Assembly: GCF_026241165.1 (NCBI RefSeq)
Contig: NZ_JAPFQN010000009.1
Coordinates: 62,001-126,000 of the forward strand
Direction of reading: 5' to 3'
DNA length: 64,000 nt
Source of the DNA: Mangrovivirga halotolerans
GTDB lineage: Bacteria > Bacteroidota > Bacteroidia > Cytophagales > Cyclobacteriaceae
The position numbers and the translations under genes were made by a program. Positions 9,797-19,287 of the stretch are shown piece after piece (positions within the stretch are counted from its first letter, which is position 1; the number at the start of each line of letters is the position of its first letter). Under the pieces are notes generated by a model. That model saw only the letters and a list, made by a program, of their open reading frames with translations, had not been told where the DNA came from and ran no database searches.

Positions 9797-9836
9797 TAAA
9801 AAAAGCTTTCCAATTTTGGAAAGCTTTTTTTATTTA
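9797..9836. terminator. Bidirectional terminator between DUF4920 gene and gap
   Basis: AAAAGCTTTCC (9801-9811) pairs with GGAAAGCTTTT (9818-9828), with T runs in both directions. It can end both converging transcripts. Confidence 0.85.
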
Positions 9837-9851
9837 ATTCAGAATCTTTAA

Positions 9852-11137
<1,286 letters not shown>

Positions 11138-11167
11138 TTGAAAATTTAAAATGATAATCTATATTTG
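11138..11167 (+). promoter_or_regulatory. Promoter of first tRNA-Glu
   Basis: TTG at 11138-11140, then exactly 19 bases, then TATATTTG at 11160-11167. This is the housekeeping sigma pattern of Bacteroidota (TTG/TAnnTTTG). The mature tRNA begins 17 bases downstream. Confidence 0.75.
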
Positions 11168-11256
11168 CATCACCTTTTAGCACGGCCCGTTCGTCTAGGG
11201 GTTAGGACGCCAGGTTTTCATCCTGGTAGCAGGGGTTCGAATCCCCTACGGGCTAC
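11160..11256 (+). repeat. 97-bp direct repeat, copy 1 (-7 element, leader and tRNA-Glu)
   Basis: This stretch is identical to 11419-11515. It covers the -7 element, the 16-base leader, the whole tRNA-Glu and the following C. The flanks differ, including the terminators, which limits the duplicated or homogenised unit to this block. Confidence 0.85.
11184..11255 (+). tRNA. tRNA-Glu (anticodon TTC), copy 1
   Basis: The acceptor strands GGCCCGT and ACGGGCT pair (first pair G-U, common in tRNA-Glu of this phylum). The anticodon stem CCAGG/CCTGG encloses TTTTCAT, giving anticodon TTC. The T arm contains GGGGTTCGAATCCCC. CCA is not encoded. Confidence 0.95.
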
Positions 11257-11262
11257 TTTGAT

Positions 11263-11298
11263 AATCCCTTGTTCTCTATAGAGCGAGGGATTTTTTTA
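11263..11298 (+). terminator. Terminator after first tRNA-Glu
   Basis: ATCCCTTG pairs with CGAGGGAT around TTCTCTATAGAG, followed by seven T residues. It shows that the two tRNA-Glu genes are separate transcription units. Confidence 0.8.
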
Positions 11299-11396
11299 TG
11301 TTTTTATTTTTTCCTGACAAAAAAATTTTTCTCCTTCATTATCAGTTAGTAAGGTCTAGTTAGATGGTTTATATAAGAAAATATTTTGTCAGGGTG

Positions 11397-11426
11397 TTGA
11401 AAAATTAAATTGAGTCATTATATTTG
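11397..11426 (+). promoter_or_regulatory. Promoter of second tRNA-Glu
   Basis: TTG at 11397-11399, 19 bases, then TATATTTG at 11419-11426, the same arrangement as in front of the first copy. Confidence 0.75.
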
Positions 11427-11515
11427 CATCACCTTTTAGCACGGCCCGTTCGTCTAGGGGTTAGGACGCCAGGTTTTCATCCTGGTAGCAGGGGTTCGAA
11501 TCCCCTACGGGCTAC
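11419..11515 (+). repeat. 97-bp direct repeat, copy 2 (-7 element, leader and tRNA-Glu)
   Basis: Identical to 11160-11256 and offset by 259 bases. See copy 1. Confidence 0.85.
11443..11514 (+). tRNA. tRNA-Glu (anticodon TTC), copy 2
   Basis: Base-for-base the same as the tRNA at 11184-11255, with anticodon TTC. It has its own promoter and terminator. Confidence 0.95.
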
Positions 11516-11518
11516 AAT

Positions 11519-11549
11519 AAACGTCGGACTTCTCCGGCGTTTTTTTTTG
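11519..11549 (+). terminator. Terminator after second tRNA-Glu
   Basis: ACGTCGGA pairs with TCCGGCGT around CTTC, followed by about nine T residues. Confidence 0.85.
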
Positions 11550-11654
11550 CCTAATAAATAATTTAACATCGATTTAACCGTTTTCAATGACGGTTACTAT
11601 TTTTGTTATGGGCTTTAATCCTTAAATTAATTAGAAGAGGAACAGGATGATCGT

Positions 11655-12029
11655 ATGATTAAGTATTTTTTATATTTTATTTGTTTAATATTTCTTATTC
11701 TGGGGGGGCTGGTCTTTCTTCTTCCGGTTAGTAACTGGTGGTCACTTTGCTTTTTTTATCCATGCATTATTTCTGTTCTTGTTATCAAAGGCCAATTTAA
11801 AGGGCTTTTGATAATAGGAGGAATAATTATAACGCTTGTTTGTGCGGGATTTTTACTACCGGATGTAATCTATTGGTTATCCGATGGTGGTATTTCTCTT
11901 GAGATTCAAGAAAATGATGTGTTAATAGGGCGTGCTAAATTATTCTTTGGATTATTGGCTTCTTTTGTATTACAGCTTGTCTTATTTTATGAATTAAAAA
12001 AATACCGGGATCTTGAAAAACACGGTTAA
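11655..12029 (+). CDS. Small multi-pass membrane protein, unknown
   Basis: I do not recognise this 124-residue protein. It has about four hydrophobic segments (roughly residues 3-24, 30-46, 50-72 and 94-114) and a charged C-terminal tail (KKYRDLEKHG), so it should be an inner-membrane protein. Its 3' end overlaps the convergent CxxCH gene by 4 bases. No partner gene is evident. Confidence 0.6.
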   Translation: MIKYFLYFICLIFLILGGLVFLLPVSNWWSLCFFYPCIISVLVIKGQFKGLLIIGGIIITLVCAGFLLPDVIYWLSDGGISLEIQENDVLIGRAKLFFGLLASFVLQLVLFYELKKYRDLEKHG

Positions 12030-12520
12030 TTATTCAGTTCATTGAGGTAATCCATCCCCGATAGGGAGTGACAGGCATTACATGACCTTTCAAGTGAAAC
12101 GGAACCTTCAAGGGCAGACTGTTTATCTTTTGACGTGATAGATTTTGAGATATTTTTTAACGGAGTATCTACTAATTCCCTTGTTAATTCACTTACATTT
12201 TTCCCATCAGCTATATAATTAGCCCTTTCATATTGTTTAAAGAGTTCTGTAAGACGTTCATAATGATATTTCGATAATTCCCATTTCTCTTCTTCTAAAG
12301 AGGTATTTAAAAGGTTCTGACGCGTTTTTAATGACTGCATGTTTACATGCACGTTAAATCCTTTTTTATCGGATAAATCTTTTACTACTAAAGAGAGGCT
12401 GTCATTACTGCTTATTAATTGACTTATAACTCCCCTGTTAAAATTGATTTGGAAAAAATTAGTAAGAATAATCAGGCCAAGTAAAAGGGTAGTAATAATA
12501 AAAGTGTTTTTCTTTATCAT
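12026..12520 (-). CDS. Membrane-anchored protein with C-terminal CxxCH haem motif
   Basis: The 164-residue protein has one N-terminal hydrophobic anchor (residues 7-24), a mostly helical middle, and a single haem-c motif CNACH at residues 147-151 close to the C-terminus. This layout (helical bundle with the haem site in the last helix) resembles cytochrome c prime/c556-type proteins, but the sequence match is loose. It would face the periplasm. The gene is transcribed alone and meets the small membrane protein gene tail to tail. Confidence 0.65.
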   Translation of the reverse strand: MIKKNTFIITTLLLGLIILTNFFQINFNRGVISQLISSNDSLSLVVKDLSDKKGFNVHVNMQSLKTRQNLLNTSLEEEKWELSKYHYERLTELFKQYERANYIADGKNVSELTRELVDTPLKNISKSITSKDKQSALEGSVSLERSCNACHSLSGMDYLNELNN

Positions 12521-12570
12521 CAGGTATCAATTTTTAGCAAGTTAGGGATTTTGATACAACAAAATAAATA

Positions 12571-12600
12571 AAAAGCCCCGACAATTTGCCGGGGCTTTTA
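12571..12600 (-). terminator. Terminator of the TonB receptor/SGNH operon
   Basis: AAAAGCCCCG (12571-12580) pairs with CGGGGCTTTT (12590-12599). On the minus strand T residues follow. It lies 22 bases past the SGNH gene stop. Confidence 0.85.
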
Positions 12601-12621
12601 TATATATCAGGTTGTTGATTG

Positions 12622-14154
12622 CTATTGAATCACAAACGGTAGAGAATTACCAGAATAGTCATTTGGATTTATTTTTTCAATATTAGATCCAAATTTCGCA
12701 TTTATTCGATCAATCATGTAATTCGCTAACCAGGCATGGCCTCTTTGGTTTGGATGAACTCCATCAACTGAGAATCCACCATTAGGAGGTACGAAGGTTG
12801 CATTTAATGAAGAACCATTAATGTTAATCCCTGAAGTTCTTAGAAGAGTCAATTGCGCATTAACATCTGCGAGAACAAGTCTGTCATTATTATCGTTAAC
12901 AGCAGAATTTATTACCCCATTAAATGTATCAACTTTCTCTTTTATTAGGGATTTCTCCTGAGGTGTCAAAGCAAATTGGTCTGACAAAGGAACCACCACA
13001 CCAATTATCGATAGCGGATTATTTGGATCAGCCGCAGTGCCTAATACTCTTCCAGAAGTTAATGTAAACAGATCTTCAGATGTTGCTGGCCTCGACTGTT
13101 CGTAAGGAACTAACGCTGCTCTTGTATTCTGATCCATCATCCCGTTTTCTTGTAAGATATCAAAAACAGGTCCCAGATCTAATAAGTCCTCGTCATTTAT
13201 TAGTATAGGATTATCACCCACAATATAATTTACTTTTCTTGATTGCAGATTATAATCTTCAAAACCACCTTCTGCAGTTAAAAAATCCATCAGATTGTTA
13301 AACCCTTCAAATGAACTATTTAAAGCATTAATTGTACCTTCATCTGCCGAAGTGAAAGTTATAGAATTATAAGGTATAGTTGTGAAAAAAGGTATGTCAA
13401 TTACATATGGAATATTCGCAACAATACCTTTAGCATTGGGACTGGCGGTTAACATCGTATTGAGTGCATTATTAAATGCGGCCTGAAATGCTGCATCTTC
13501 AGTAAGAATTGCTTCATTGGAAGCTCCCCCGGTAGCGTATCCAAGCACATCATTATTCCCTAACCAGAATACCAGGAAAGTACCTCCATCACTCATTGCA
13601 GCTGCTGCATCACCTAATAAAGTAGAAGATCCTGGTGAAGAAGCTATTCTTGCATACAGACCATTAAATAAAGGGCTTCCCGGAGTACCTAATGCTGGAG
13701 TTTGCGCCGTTTGGATAGTAACACCAGGGATTCCAAAGTTATTTAAAGCAGAAATTTCACCATCATAAGGTCCAATTTGCTGGACTTCAAACGGATAATT
13801 TTCAATAATATCAATAGGAGTAGGAGCAGGTGATCCACCTGGTTGGTTTGCCAGAATTAATTTACCAGAAATATGATCACTATCTACCAGAGGTATGTTA
13901 AAATCACCACCTCCGTACCCATCTTGCATTTGGGCTGCCATTATAGCTACAAAATTATTTTCCTGACCACTTCTGTAGAGTGCTCCATCCATATAGCCTG
14001 CAGTAAGTGAATTACCTATTGCGACCACTTTTGTAAAGTCAGCATCTCCAGATGTTGGTACTTGTGGCTCTGTAGATTCAGGGAAATCGTAGGTACATGA
14101 AAATAGCATCCATGCACTCAGAATTGTATATATAGAAAATTTAATATTTTTCAT
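12622..14154 (-). CDS. SGNH/GDSL-type hydrolase lipoprotein
   Basis: A 510-residue lipoprotein (lipobox LFSC, Cys20) with the SGNH hydrolase blocks: AIGNSLTAG (nucleophile Ser49), WLGNNDVLG near residue 200, and DGVHPNQRGH near residue 463 with the catalytic Asp and His. It should be an envelope esterase or lipase of unknown substrate. The ATG lies 13 bases after the TonB receptor stop, so the two are co-transcribed and probably work together on one exported or imported compound. The insert between blocks III and V is long compared with minimal GDSL enzymes (about 200 aa). Confidence 0.85.
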   Translation of the reverse strand: MKNIKFSIYTILSAWMLFSCTYDFPESTEPQVPTSGDADFTKVVAIGNSLTAGYMDGALYRSGQENNFVAIMAAQMQDGYGGGDFNIPLVDSDHISGKLILANQPGGSPAPTPIDIIENYPFEVQQIGPYDGEISALNNFGIPGVTIQTAQTPALGTPGSPLFNGLYARIASSPGSSTLLGDAAAAMSDGGTFLVFWLGNNDVLGYATGGASNEAILTEDAAFQAAFNNALNTMLTASPNAKGIVANIPYVIDIPFFTTIPYNSITFTSADEGTINALNSSFEGFNNLMDFLTAEGGFEDYNLQSRKVNYIVGDNPILINDEDLLDLGPVFDILQENGMMDQNTRAALVPYEQSRPATSEDLFTLTSGRVLGTAADPNNPLSIIGVVVPLSDQFALTPQEKSLIKEKVDTFNGVINSAVNDNNDRLVLADVNAQLTLLRTSGININGSSLNATFVPPNGGFSVDGVHPNQRGHAWLANYMIDRINAKFGSNIEKINPNDYSGNSLPFVIQ

Positions 14155-14167
14155 AATTATTCAGGTT

Positions 14168-17149
14168 TTAGTTCATCAATTCATCAAAAGTGATTGATAG
14201 ATAATAGATGGCTCCTAAAGTTGGACCACCTGCGTTCATAACATATCGCTCATTCAGGATATTTGAACCACCAAATTTTAGTGTTGACTTCATGCTTTTG
14301 AGTTTCAGGCTTACCTGAGCATCTAGAGTACCTACAGCAGGAACTTCCTGGTTTGCAAATGAAGAACTCCACATAAATGCTTCCTGCCATCTGTAGGTAA
14401 CGTTAAATCCAAGTTTATCCGTTACTTTTCTGTTACTGAAAGAAACATTGTATTTATGTTCCGGAGTATTGAAACCTTCCACGAATTCTTCTCCAAGATC
14501 TTCGCTAAGCTTATTCCAGTTATAGTTCGCAGATAGGGTGTAGCCTCTGTTGAAATTATAATCTACACCAAGAGCCATACCTTGCGCTGTGATTTCTCTG
14601 TCAACGTTTGTATAAGTCTGGAAAGTGTTTTCTTCTCCAGGGGTAGTGTTTGGACTTAAAAGAGTCTGAGCGTTTCTAATGTTTTGCTCAGTTATCTGGT
14701 TTGTTGAGAAATCTATATCGCCAGCAGCTTTTCTCAATAGACGCTGTACAATAAAATTATTATAGATATTATAATAATAAGCAAAGTCAACATAAAGGTA
14801 CTTTCCAATAATTCCTTTATAACCCACTTCAAAAGCTTTGATTTCTTCTGGTTTAACCGGGTCAAAATCTGCTGGATCTAGGATATCGAGTAGATCAGGT
14901 CTGGCAATTACCGCTCCGCCTAATTCCGGGTTTTCACCAATAGCCTCTGTGATTTCTGAAATATATGTGTCTACAGAATTCAGTGTGTATGCATTTTCAT
15001 AGATGTTCCTGGCATCAGCATACTGTGGTAATCCACCTAAAAGTCGTGCTGAAACTACGTTTAGGTCGATATGTTGTCCTTGAGTAGTTGGGTTTCTGAA
15101 ACCAGTCTGGAAAGAAGCTCTGAAATTGTTATTTTCTGCAAATGTCCATACTGCTGAGATTCTAGGGTTAAGCTGAGAGTTAAAATTCTCGTTTTTATCC
15201 CATCTCAAACTACCGGTAAGTTTAACCTTCTCGTTAAATATTTTTTTACCTGCCTGAACGAATGCACCAACTTCCTGAATGGTGATATCATTACCTGTAG
15301 TATCCGGGAAAATTGTTCCGTTAGATTCCAGATCATAAAGTCTATACTGGAAACCTGCCTGAAGGTTAAAAGCGTCATTAAGGTTTTTAGTAAAGTCATA
15401 CATACCTTCAGCCATGTACATAGCTGTAGCATCATCAAACTTTGATCCTCTTGGTATTGATTCTGATTTTGCTCTATCAGCAACAGTTTCAAACTGATTT
15501 GTTCCCGGAGCAATTCTGTTTTGATCAGCAAATTGACGACCAGCAAGGTGTGCTGCCTGTCTTTGATCTTCAGTCGAAGTTCCCGGTGCAACGCCACTTC
15601 CTGCTAAATAACCTAGATAACCCAAGGTGTATTGAGCAAACCATTGTGAATTTGGGTTCCAGTTATCATTAACTAATACACCAGTAAGGTCAGCTATATA
15701 AGAATCACCTGATTGTTCTATTGTTGTATATCCACGGATATAGAAATTATCAGACTCTAGCTGTAATCTGTGCTGTTGAATATTAAAGTTAGATAGGGAG
15801 TATCTTTGAGCACCAGTGTAAACTGTTGTTCCTGCTCCATAATTAAATTGGTAAGAAGCTTCAAGCTCATCAGTTATTCTATAGTTAAGTGATGCTCCCA
15901 GCTTCAGATTTTCTGCTCCATAATCAACCAAATCTTTTTCTAAATAAGGTGTTCTTGATACTGTTTGATTAGGGATGTCACCAGCATAATCAGATAAACC
16001 GTTTGATTCAAGAAGTTGCTGGAATGTTGAGCTAAGCCCCACAAGAGGAAGGCTAATCTGAACTTCATCACCAAATGCATGAATCAAGTCCGCACCAGGA
16101 TTTTCATAAAAGAACGGGTAAAGAACATTAAGATCTTCTTGTGCACCTAAATCTCCACCGGTATAAGGATCAAATCCTGAAGGTTTAAATTGTGGTGTAT
16201 TATCTCTTAAGTCAGTTCCCCACCAGTCTTCTGCTTTCGAATATGATGCAGTTACCTTAAATGCAAATCGATTATTAAATGCTTTCGCATAACGAATAGC
16301 ACCTTCATACATTGGCTGTGCCTGCCCTGGCCCTATTTCATTACCAAATGAGTTTAGGCTAGAGGTACCACCAATATGGTTGACACCAACTTTAGCAAAA
16401 GCGCTAAGGCCTTGATAATCAAATGGATTTTTTGAGTTTATTAATAATATGCCATTAAAAGCGTTAGGTCCATATAATGCAGAGGCTGCACCTGGAAGTA
16501 ACTCAACACTTTCAACATCAAGAACAGAAGGACCATTCAAACTTCCGATAGGGAAGTTAAGAGCCGGCGCCTGAGTATCCATTCCATCTATGAGCTGTAC
16601 GAATCTCACATTACCTGTAGAGTTGAATCCACGAGTGTTAACAATCTGGAAGTTAACACTTGAAGTAGTCATATCTACACCTTTAAGATTTCCAATTGCC
16701 TTGTAATAATCGTCTGATGAGGTGTTTTGAACTGCAAGAACATCCATTTTCTCAATAGAAACAGGTGATTCAAGTATAGTTTCTTCAACTCTTGATGCTG
16801 AAACAACTACTTCATTACCTACAAGACTTTGTTCGCCAAGTTCAACATCGATTGACTGGTTGTTTTCAGTTACTTCTCTCTCCTGGGAAGTAAATCCAAC
16901 CATAGAATAAATAAGAGTCATCGGAGGAGAGGCATTTACAGTTAGTTCGTACGAACCATCTGCCTGAGTTATAGTTCCGATAACTTTTCCTTTCACAACT
17001 ACGTTCACACCGTAAAGTGGCTCACCGGATTCATCGGTAACCGTACCTGTAATAGTTGTCTTGTCCTGGGCAAATGCTAATACTGAGGTCATAACGAACA
17101 GCACCAACATGCCAAGACCCCGCTTTAGAATCTTTTGCATAGATGTCAT
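14168..17149 (-). CDS. TonB-dependent receptor with CarboxypepD-like N-domain
   Basis: A 993-residue outer-membrane receptor. After a signal peptide (cleavage near AFAQ, residue 27) there is a carboxypeptidase-regulatory-like domain (about 32-110, ITGTVTDESGEPL), then the plug (about 115-235, with LKGVDMTTSSVNFQIVNTRGFNS), then a 22-strand-type barrel to the C-terminus. It has a CarboxypepD-like domain like SusC proteins, but no SusD partner is present; its neighbour is the SGNH lipoprotein. The substrate cannot be deduced. Transport would be powered by TonB-ExbBD encoded elsewhere. Confidence 0.92.
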   Translation of the reverse strand: MTSMQKILKRGLGMLVLFVMTSVLAFAQDKTTITGTVTDESGEPLYGVNVVVKGKVIGTITQADGSYELTVNASPPMTLIYSMVGFTSQEREVTENNQSIDVELGEQSLVGNEVVVSASRVEETILESPVSIEKMDVLAVQNTSSDDYYKAIGNLKGVDMTTSSVNFQIVNTRGFNSTGNVRFVQLIDGMDTQAPALNFPIGSLNGPSVLDVESVELLPGAASALYGPNAFNGILLINSKNPFDYQGLSAFAKVGVNHIGGTSSLNSFGNEIGPGQAQPMYEGAIRYAKAFNNRFAFKVTASYSKAEDWWGTDLRDNTPQFKPSGFDPYTGGDLGAQEDLNVLYPFFYENPGADLIHAFGDEVQISLPLVGLSSTFQQLLESNGLSDYAGDIPNQTVSRTPYLEKDLVDYGAENLKLGASLNYRITDELEASYQFNYGAGTTVYTGAQRYSLSNFNIQQHRLQLESDNFYIRGYTTIEQSGDSYIADLTGVLVNDNWNPNSQWFAQYTLGYLGYLAGSGVAPGTSTEDQRQAAHLAGRQFADQNRIAPGTNQFETVADRAKSESIPRGSKFDDATAMYMAEGMYDFTKNLNDAFNLQAGFQYRLYDLESNGTIFPDTTGNDITIQEVGAFVQAGKKIFNEKVKLTGSLRWDKNENFNSQLNPRISAVWTFAENNNFRASFQTGFRNPTTQGQHIDLNVVSARLLGGLPQYADARNIYENAYTLNSVDTYISEITEAIGENPELGGAVIARPDLLDILDPADFDPVKPEEIKAFEVGYKGIIGKYLYVDFAYYYNIYNNFIVQRLLRKAAGDIDFSTNQITEQNIRNAQTLLSPNTTPGEENTFQTYTNVDREITAQGMALGVDYNFNRGYTLSANYNWNKLSEDLGEEFVEGFNTPEHKYNVSFSNRKVTDKLGFNVTYRWQEAFMWSSSFANQEVPAVGTLDAQVSLKLKSMKSTLKFGGSNILNERYVMNAGGPTLGAIYYLSITFDELMN

Positions 17150-17396
17150 GTTTATTTGTATTTAAGGATTCTGGTTAAGGTTTAGTTAAAATTTTAATTA
17201 ATTGTCATTCAAGTTAAATAATCGAAAGATCATATAAGTTTTCAAAAATTGGTTATTAATCGTTGGGTTATTTAGTAGGCATGCCTACTATTATTCTGTC
17301 AAAAATAATATATTAAAAATTTAATCCTAAAATAAAACGCTTAATTTTCATTTAAAATACTTTTAGCGGTTTATTATTTATTTTAAAGGATAAAAA

Positions 17397-17417
17397 AAAA
17401 GCAGCAACGCTGCTTTT
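17397..17417 (-). terminator. Terminator of gldC
   Basis: AAAAGCAGC and GCTGCTTTT form a stem around AAC, followed on the minus strand by a run of nine T residues. It lies directly after the gldC stop. Confidence 0.8.
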
Positions 17418-17419
17418 GA

Positions 17420-17758
17420 TTATTTTCCTTGAGATTCTTTCCTGACATGTTCAATTAATCTATCGCAAAGACTGTTCATTTCATTGGTCATATATTCATC
17501 TGCGGTAGAGGTAAGAAGACTTTGAGCAAGTCCACCGATAATATCAATGTAGAACTTTTTCATTTCATTGACTGGCATTTCTTTGTTCCATAGATCAATT
17601 CTAAGCGTATTATTCTGGCTTTGATCCCATACTGAAACACTAATGGCATTAGTTTCATCAAGTCCGCCTCCCGGCTTATCGTCAGCTGTCCATTCAATTT
17701 TTTCAGGAACATTTTCGTCATCCAGAATGACGTTGAATTTTATAGATGATTTTTTCAT
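17420..17758 (-). CDS. gldC: Gliding motility protein GldC
   Basis: This 112-residue cytoplasmic protein matches GldC: VPEKIEW near residue 17, SVWDQSQNNTLRIDLW in the middle, and EMPVNEMKKFY. GldC was found in Flavobacterium johnsoniae and improves gliding without being essential; its biochemical role is unknown. It stands alone between terminators with a TACTTTTG -7 element 45 bases upstream. Its presence places the organism among gliding-lineage Bacteroidota, although it is also found in non-gliders. Confidence 0.9.
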   Translation of the reverse strand: MKKSSIKFNVILDDENVPEKIEWTADDKPGGGLDETNAISVSVWDQSQNNTLRIDLWNKEMPVNEMKKFYIDIIGGLAQSLLTSTADEYMTNEMNSLCDRLIEHVRKESQGK

Positions 17759-17802
17759 TATCCTTGTATTCTATCAGGTTTCTGAGTGTAATATTACCAA
17801 TG

Positions 17803-17810
17803 CAAAAGTA
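17803..17810 (-). promoter_or_regulatory. Putative -7 element for gldC
   Basis: The minus strand reads TACTTTTG, matching TAnnTTTG, 45 bases before the gldC ATG. The -33 position has no clear TTG. Confidence 0.35.
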
Positions 17811-17843
17811 GTAACAACACGAATGAATTTTACTATAAAAACT

Positions 17844-17870
17844 AAAAAACCCGCAAAAGCGGGCTTTTTT
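17844..17870 (-). terminator. Terminator after scoB
   Basis: CCCGC (17850-17854) and GCGGG (17859-17863) form a hairpin with T runs on both sides. It ends the long ftsX-to-scoB run. Confidence 0.8.
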
Positions 17871-18532
17871 TAATCAATTTTCATTTCGGGAATATCCCCG
17901 TCGACCACTAGCCTGCCTTCTGTTGCCTCTTTGATTTCTTCAACACTTACTCCTGGTGCTCTTTCTCTTAAAATAAAGCCTCCTTCAGGATGTACGTCCA
18001 TTACAGCCAGGTTAGTGACAATCTTATTTACACACCTAATCCCGGTTATAGGGAGTGAGCATTCTTTTAATAATTTTGATTTACCAGACTTACTGGTGTG
18101 TTGCATTGCAACGATTATATTTTCTGCAGAAGCAACAAGGTCCATGGCTCCACCCATACCTTTTACCATTTTGCCTGGGATTTTCCAATTTGCAATGTCG
18201 CCATTTTCTGAAACTTCCATTGCACCTAGAATTGTAAGGTGAACGTGGCCACCACGGATCATGGCAAAGCTTTCAGATGAATTAAATAATACAGAACCCT
18301 GAAGCATACTTACCGTTTGTTTTCCTGCATTGATCAGGTCTGCATCGACTTTATCTTCGGTAGGGAAGGGGCCTATACCTAAAAGACCGTTTTCTGATTG
18401 TAATACTACTTCCAAATTATCCGGAATATAATTAGCAACGAGGGTTGGAATTCCAATACCCAGGTTTATGTACATTCCATTTTCTATTTCTTTAGATATT
18501 CTTTTGGCTATGCCTATTTTATCAAGTGACAT
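17870..18532 (-). CDS. scoB: 3-oxoacid CoA-transferase subunit B
   Basis: Subunit B (220 aa) of succinyl-CoA:3-ketoacid CoA-transferase moves CoA between succinyl-CoA and acetoacetate. The catalytic Glu sits in the QSENGLLGIGP segment. MYINLGIGIPTLVANY near the start and the GGAMDLV motif are also typical. The 3' end has ERAPGVSVEEI. It follows scoA by 26 bases, and the two subunits form one enzyme for ketone or fatty-acid-derived carbon use. Confidence 0.94.
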   Translation of the reverse strand: MSLDKIGIAKRISKEIENGMYINLGIGIPTLVANYIPDNLEVVLQSENGLLGIGPFPTEDKVDADLINAGKQTVSMLQGSVLFNSSESFAMIRGGHVHLTILGAMEVSENGDIANWKIPGKMVKGMGGAMDLVASAENIIVAMQHTSKSGKSKLLKECSLPITGIRCVNKIVTNLAVMDVHPEGGFILRERAPGVSVEEIKEATEGRLVVDGDIPEMKID

Positions 18533-18558
18533 GTTGTTTTCTTTTAGTTGATGGTGAA

Positions 18559-19254
18559 TTAGCTTCGAACTGTTCTTTGTTCAATTCTCTTTTCGTAGTT
18601 TTTACCTTCAAAAATTCGTTGAACATAAATTCCAGGGGTGTGGATCTCATTTGGATCAAGCTCACCAGCAGGAACTAATTCTTCAACTTCTGCAATAGTG
18701 ATATTCCCTGCAGCCGCCATCATCGGGTTGAAGTTTCTTGCTGTACCTTTAAAAATCAGGTTACCTGCTGTATCACCTTTCCAGGCTTTTACAAGTGAAA
18801 AGTCAGCTTTCAACCATCTTTCCATTAAGTACATCTTGCCATCAAACTCCCGGGTTTCTTTTCCCTCCTGTATTTCTGTGCCATATCCGGCGGGTGTAAA
18901 AAAAGCAGGAATACCGGCGCCTCCAGCTCTAATTCTTTCAGCAAGAGTTCCCTGCGGTATTAGATCAACTTCCAGCTCTCCGGATAATAATTGCCTTTCA
19001 AATTCAGCATTCTCTCCGACATAGCTGCTGATCATTTTCTTAACTTGTTTTTTTTGAAGAAGTAATCCTATTCCAAAATCATCAACTCCGGCATTATTTG
19101 ATATGCATGTCAGGTCTGTTACTTTCATATCCAACAGTGCCTGAATACCATTTTCCGGAATTCCGCAGAGGCCAAAACCTCCAAGCATTAAAACAGATCC
19201 GTCTTTTATATCCTCGGTCGCTTTAATGGCGTCTTTTACAACTTTGTTTATCAT
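18559..19254 (-). CDS. scoA: 3-oxoacid CoA-transferase subunit A
   Basis: Subunit A (231 aa) is recognised by [13 protein letters not shown] near residue 25, [13 protein letters not shown], and FFTPAGYGT. It binds CoA and pairs with the catalytic subunit B encoded just downstream. Length is normal (about 230). It lies 33 bases after ribF and is probably part of the same transcript. Confidence 0.94.
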   Translation of the reverse strand: MINKVVKDAIKATEDIKDGSVLMLGGFGLCGIPENGIQALLDMKVTDLTCISNNAGVDDFGIGLLLQKKQVKKMISSYVGENAEFERQLLSGELEVDLIPQGTLAERIRAGGAGIPAFFTPAGYGTEIQEGKETREFDGKMYLMERWLKADFSLVKAWKGDTAGNLIFKGTARNFNPMMAAAGNITIAEVEELVPAGELDPNEIHTPGIYVQRIFEGKNYEKRIEQRTVRS

Positions 19255-19287
19255 GTTTTATTATCGGGTTAAATGTTGCAATCGAAA

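Noticed and set aside
11160-11515. Mobile element or attachment site around the tandem tRNA-Glu genes
   Set aside because: The repeat is confined to promoter and tRNA, the spacer holds only a terminator and the second -33 region, and no integrase or target-site duplication is seen.
15205-15597. 130-codon second frame inside the TonB receptor gene
   Set aside because: It is a shadow frame of a clear receptor coding region, rich in Leu, Gln and Arg without family features.
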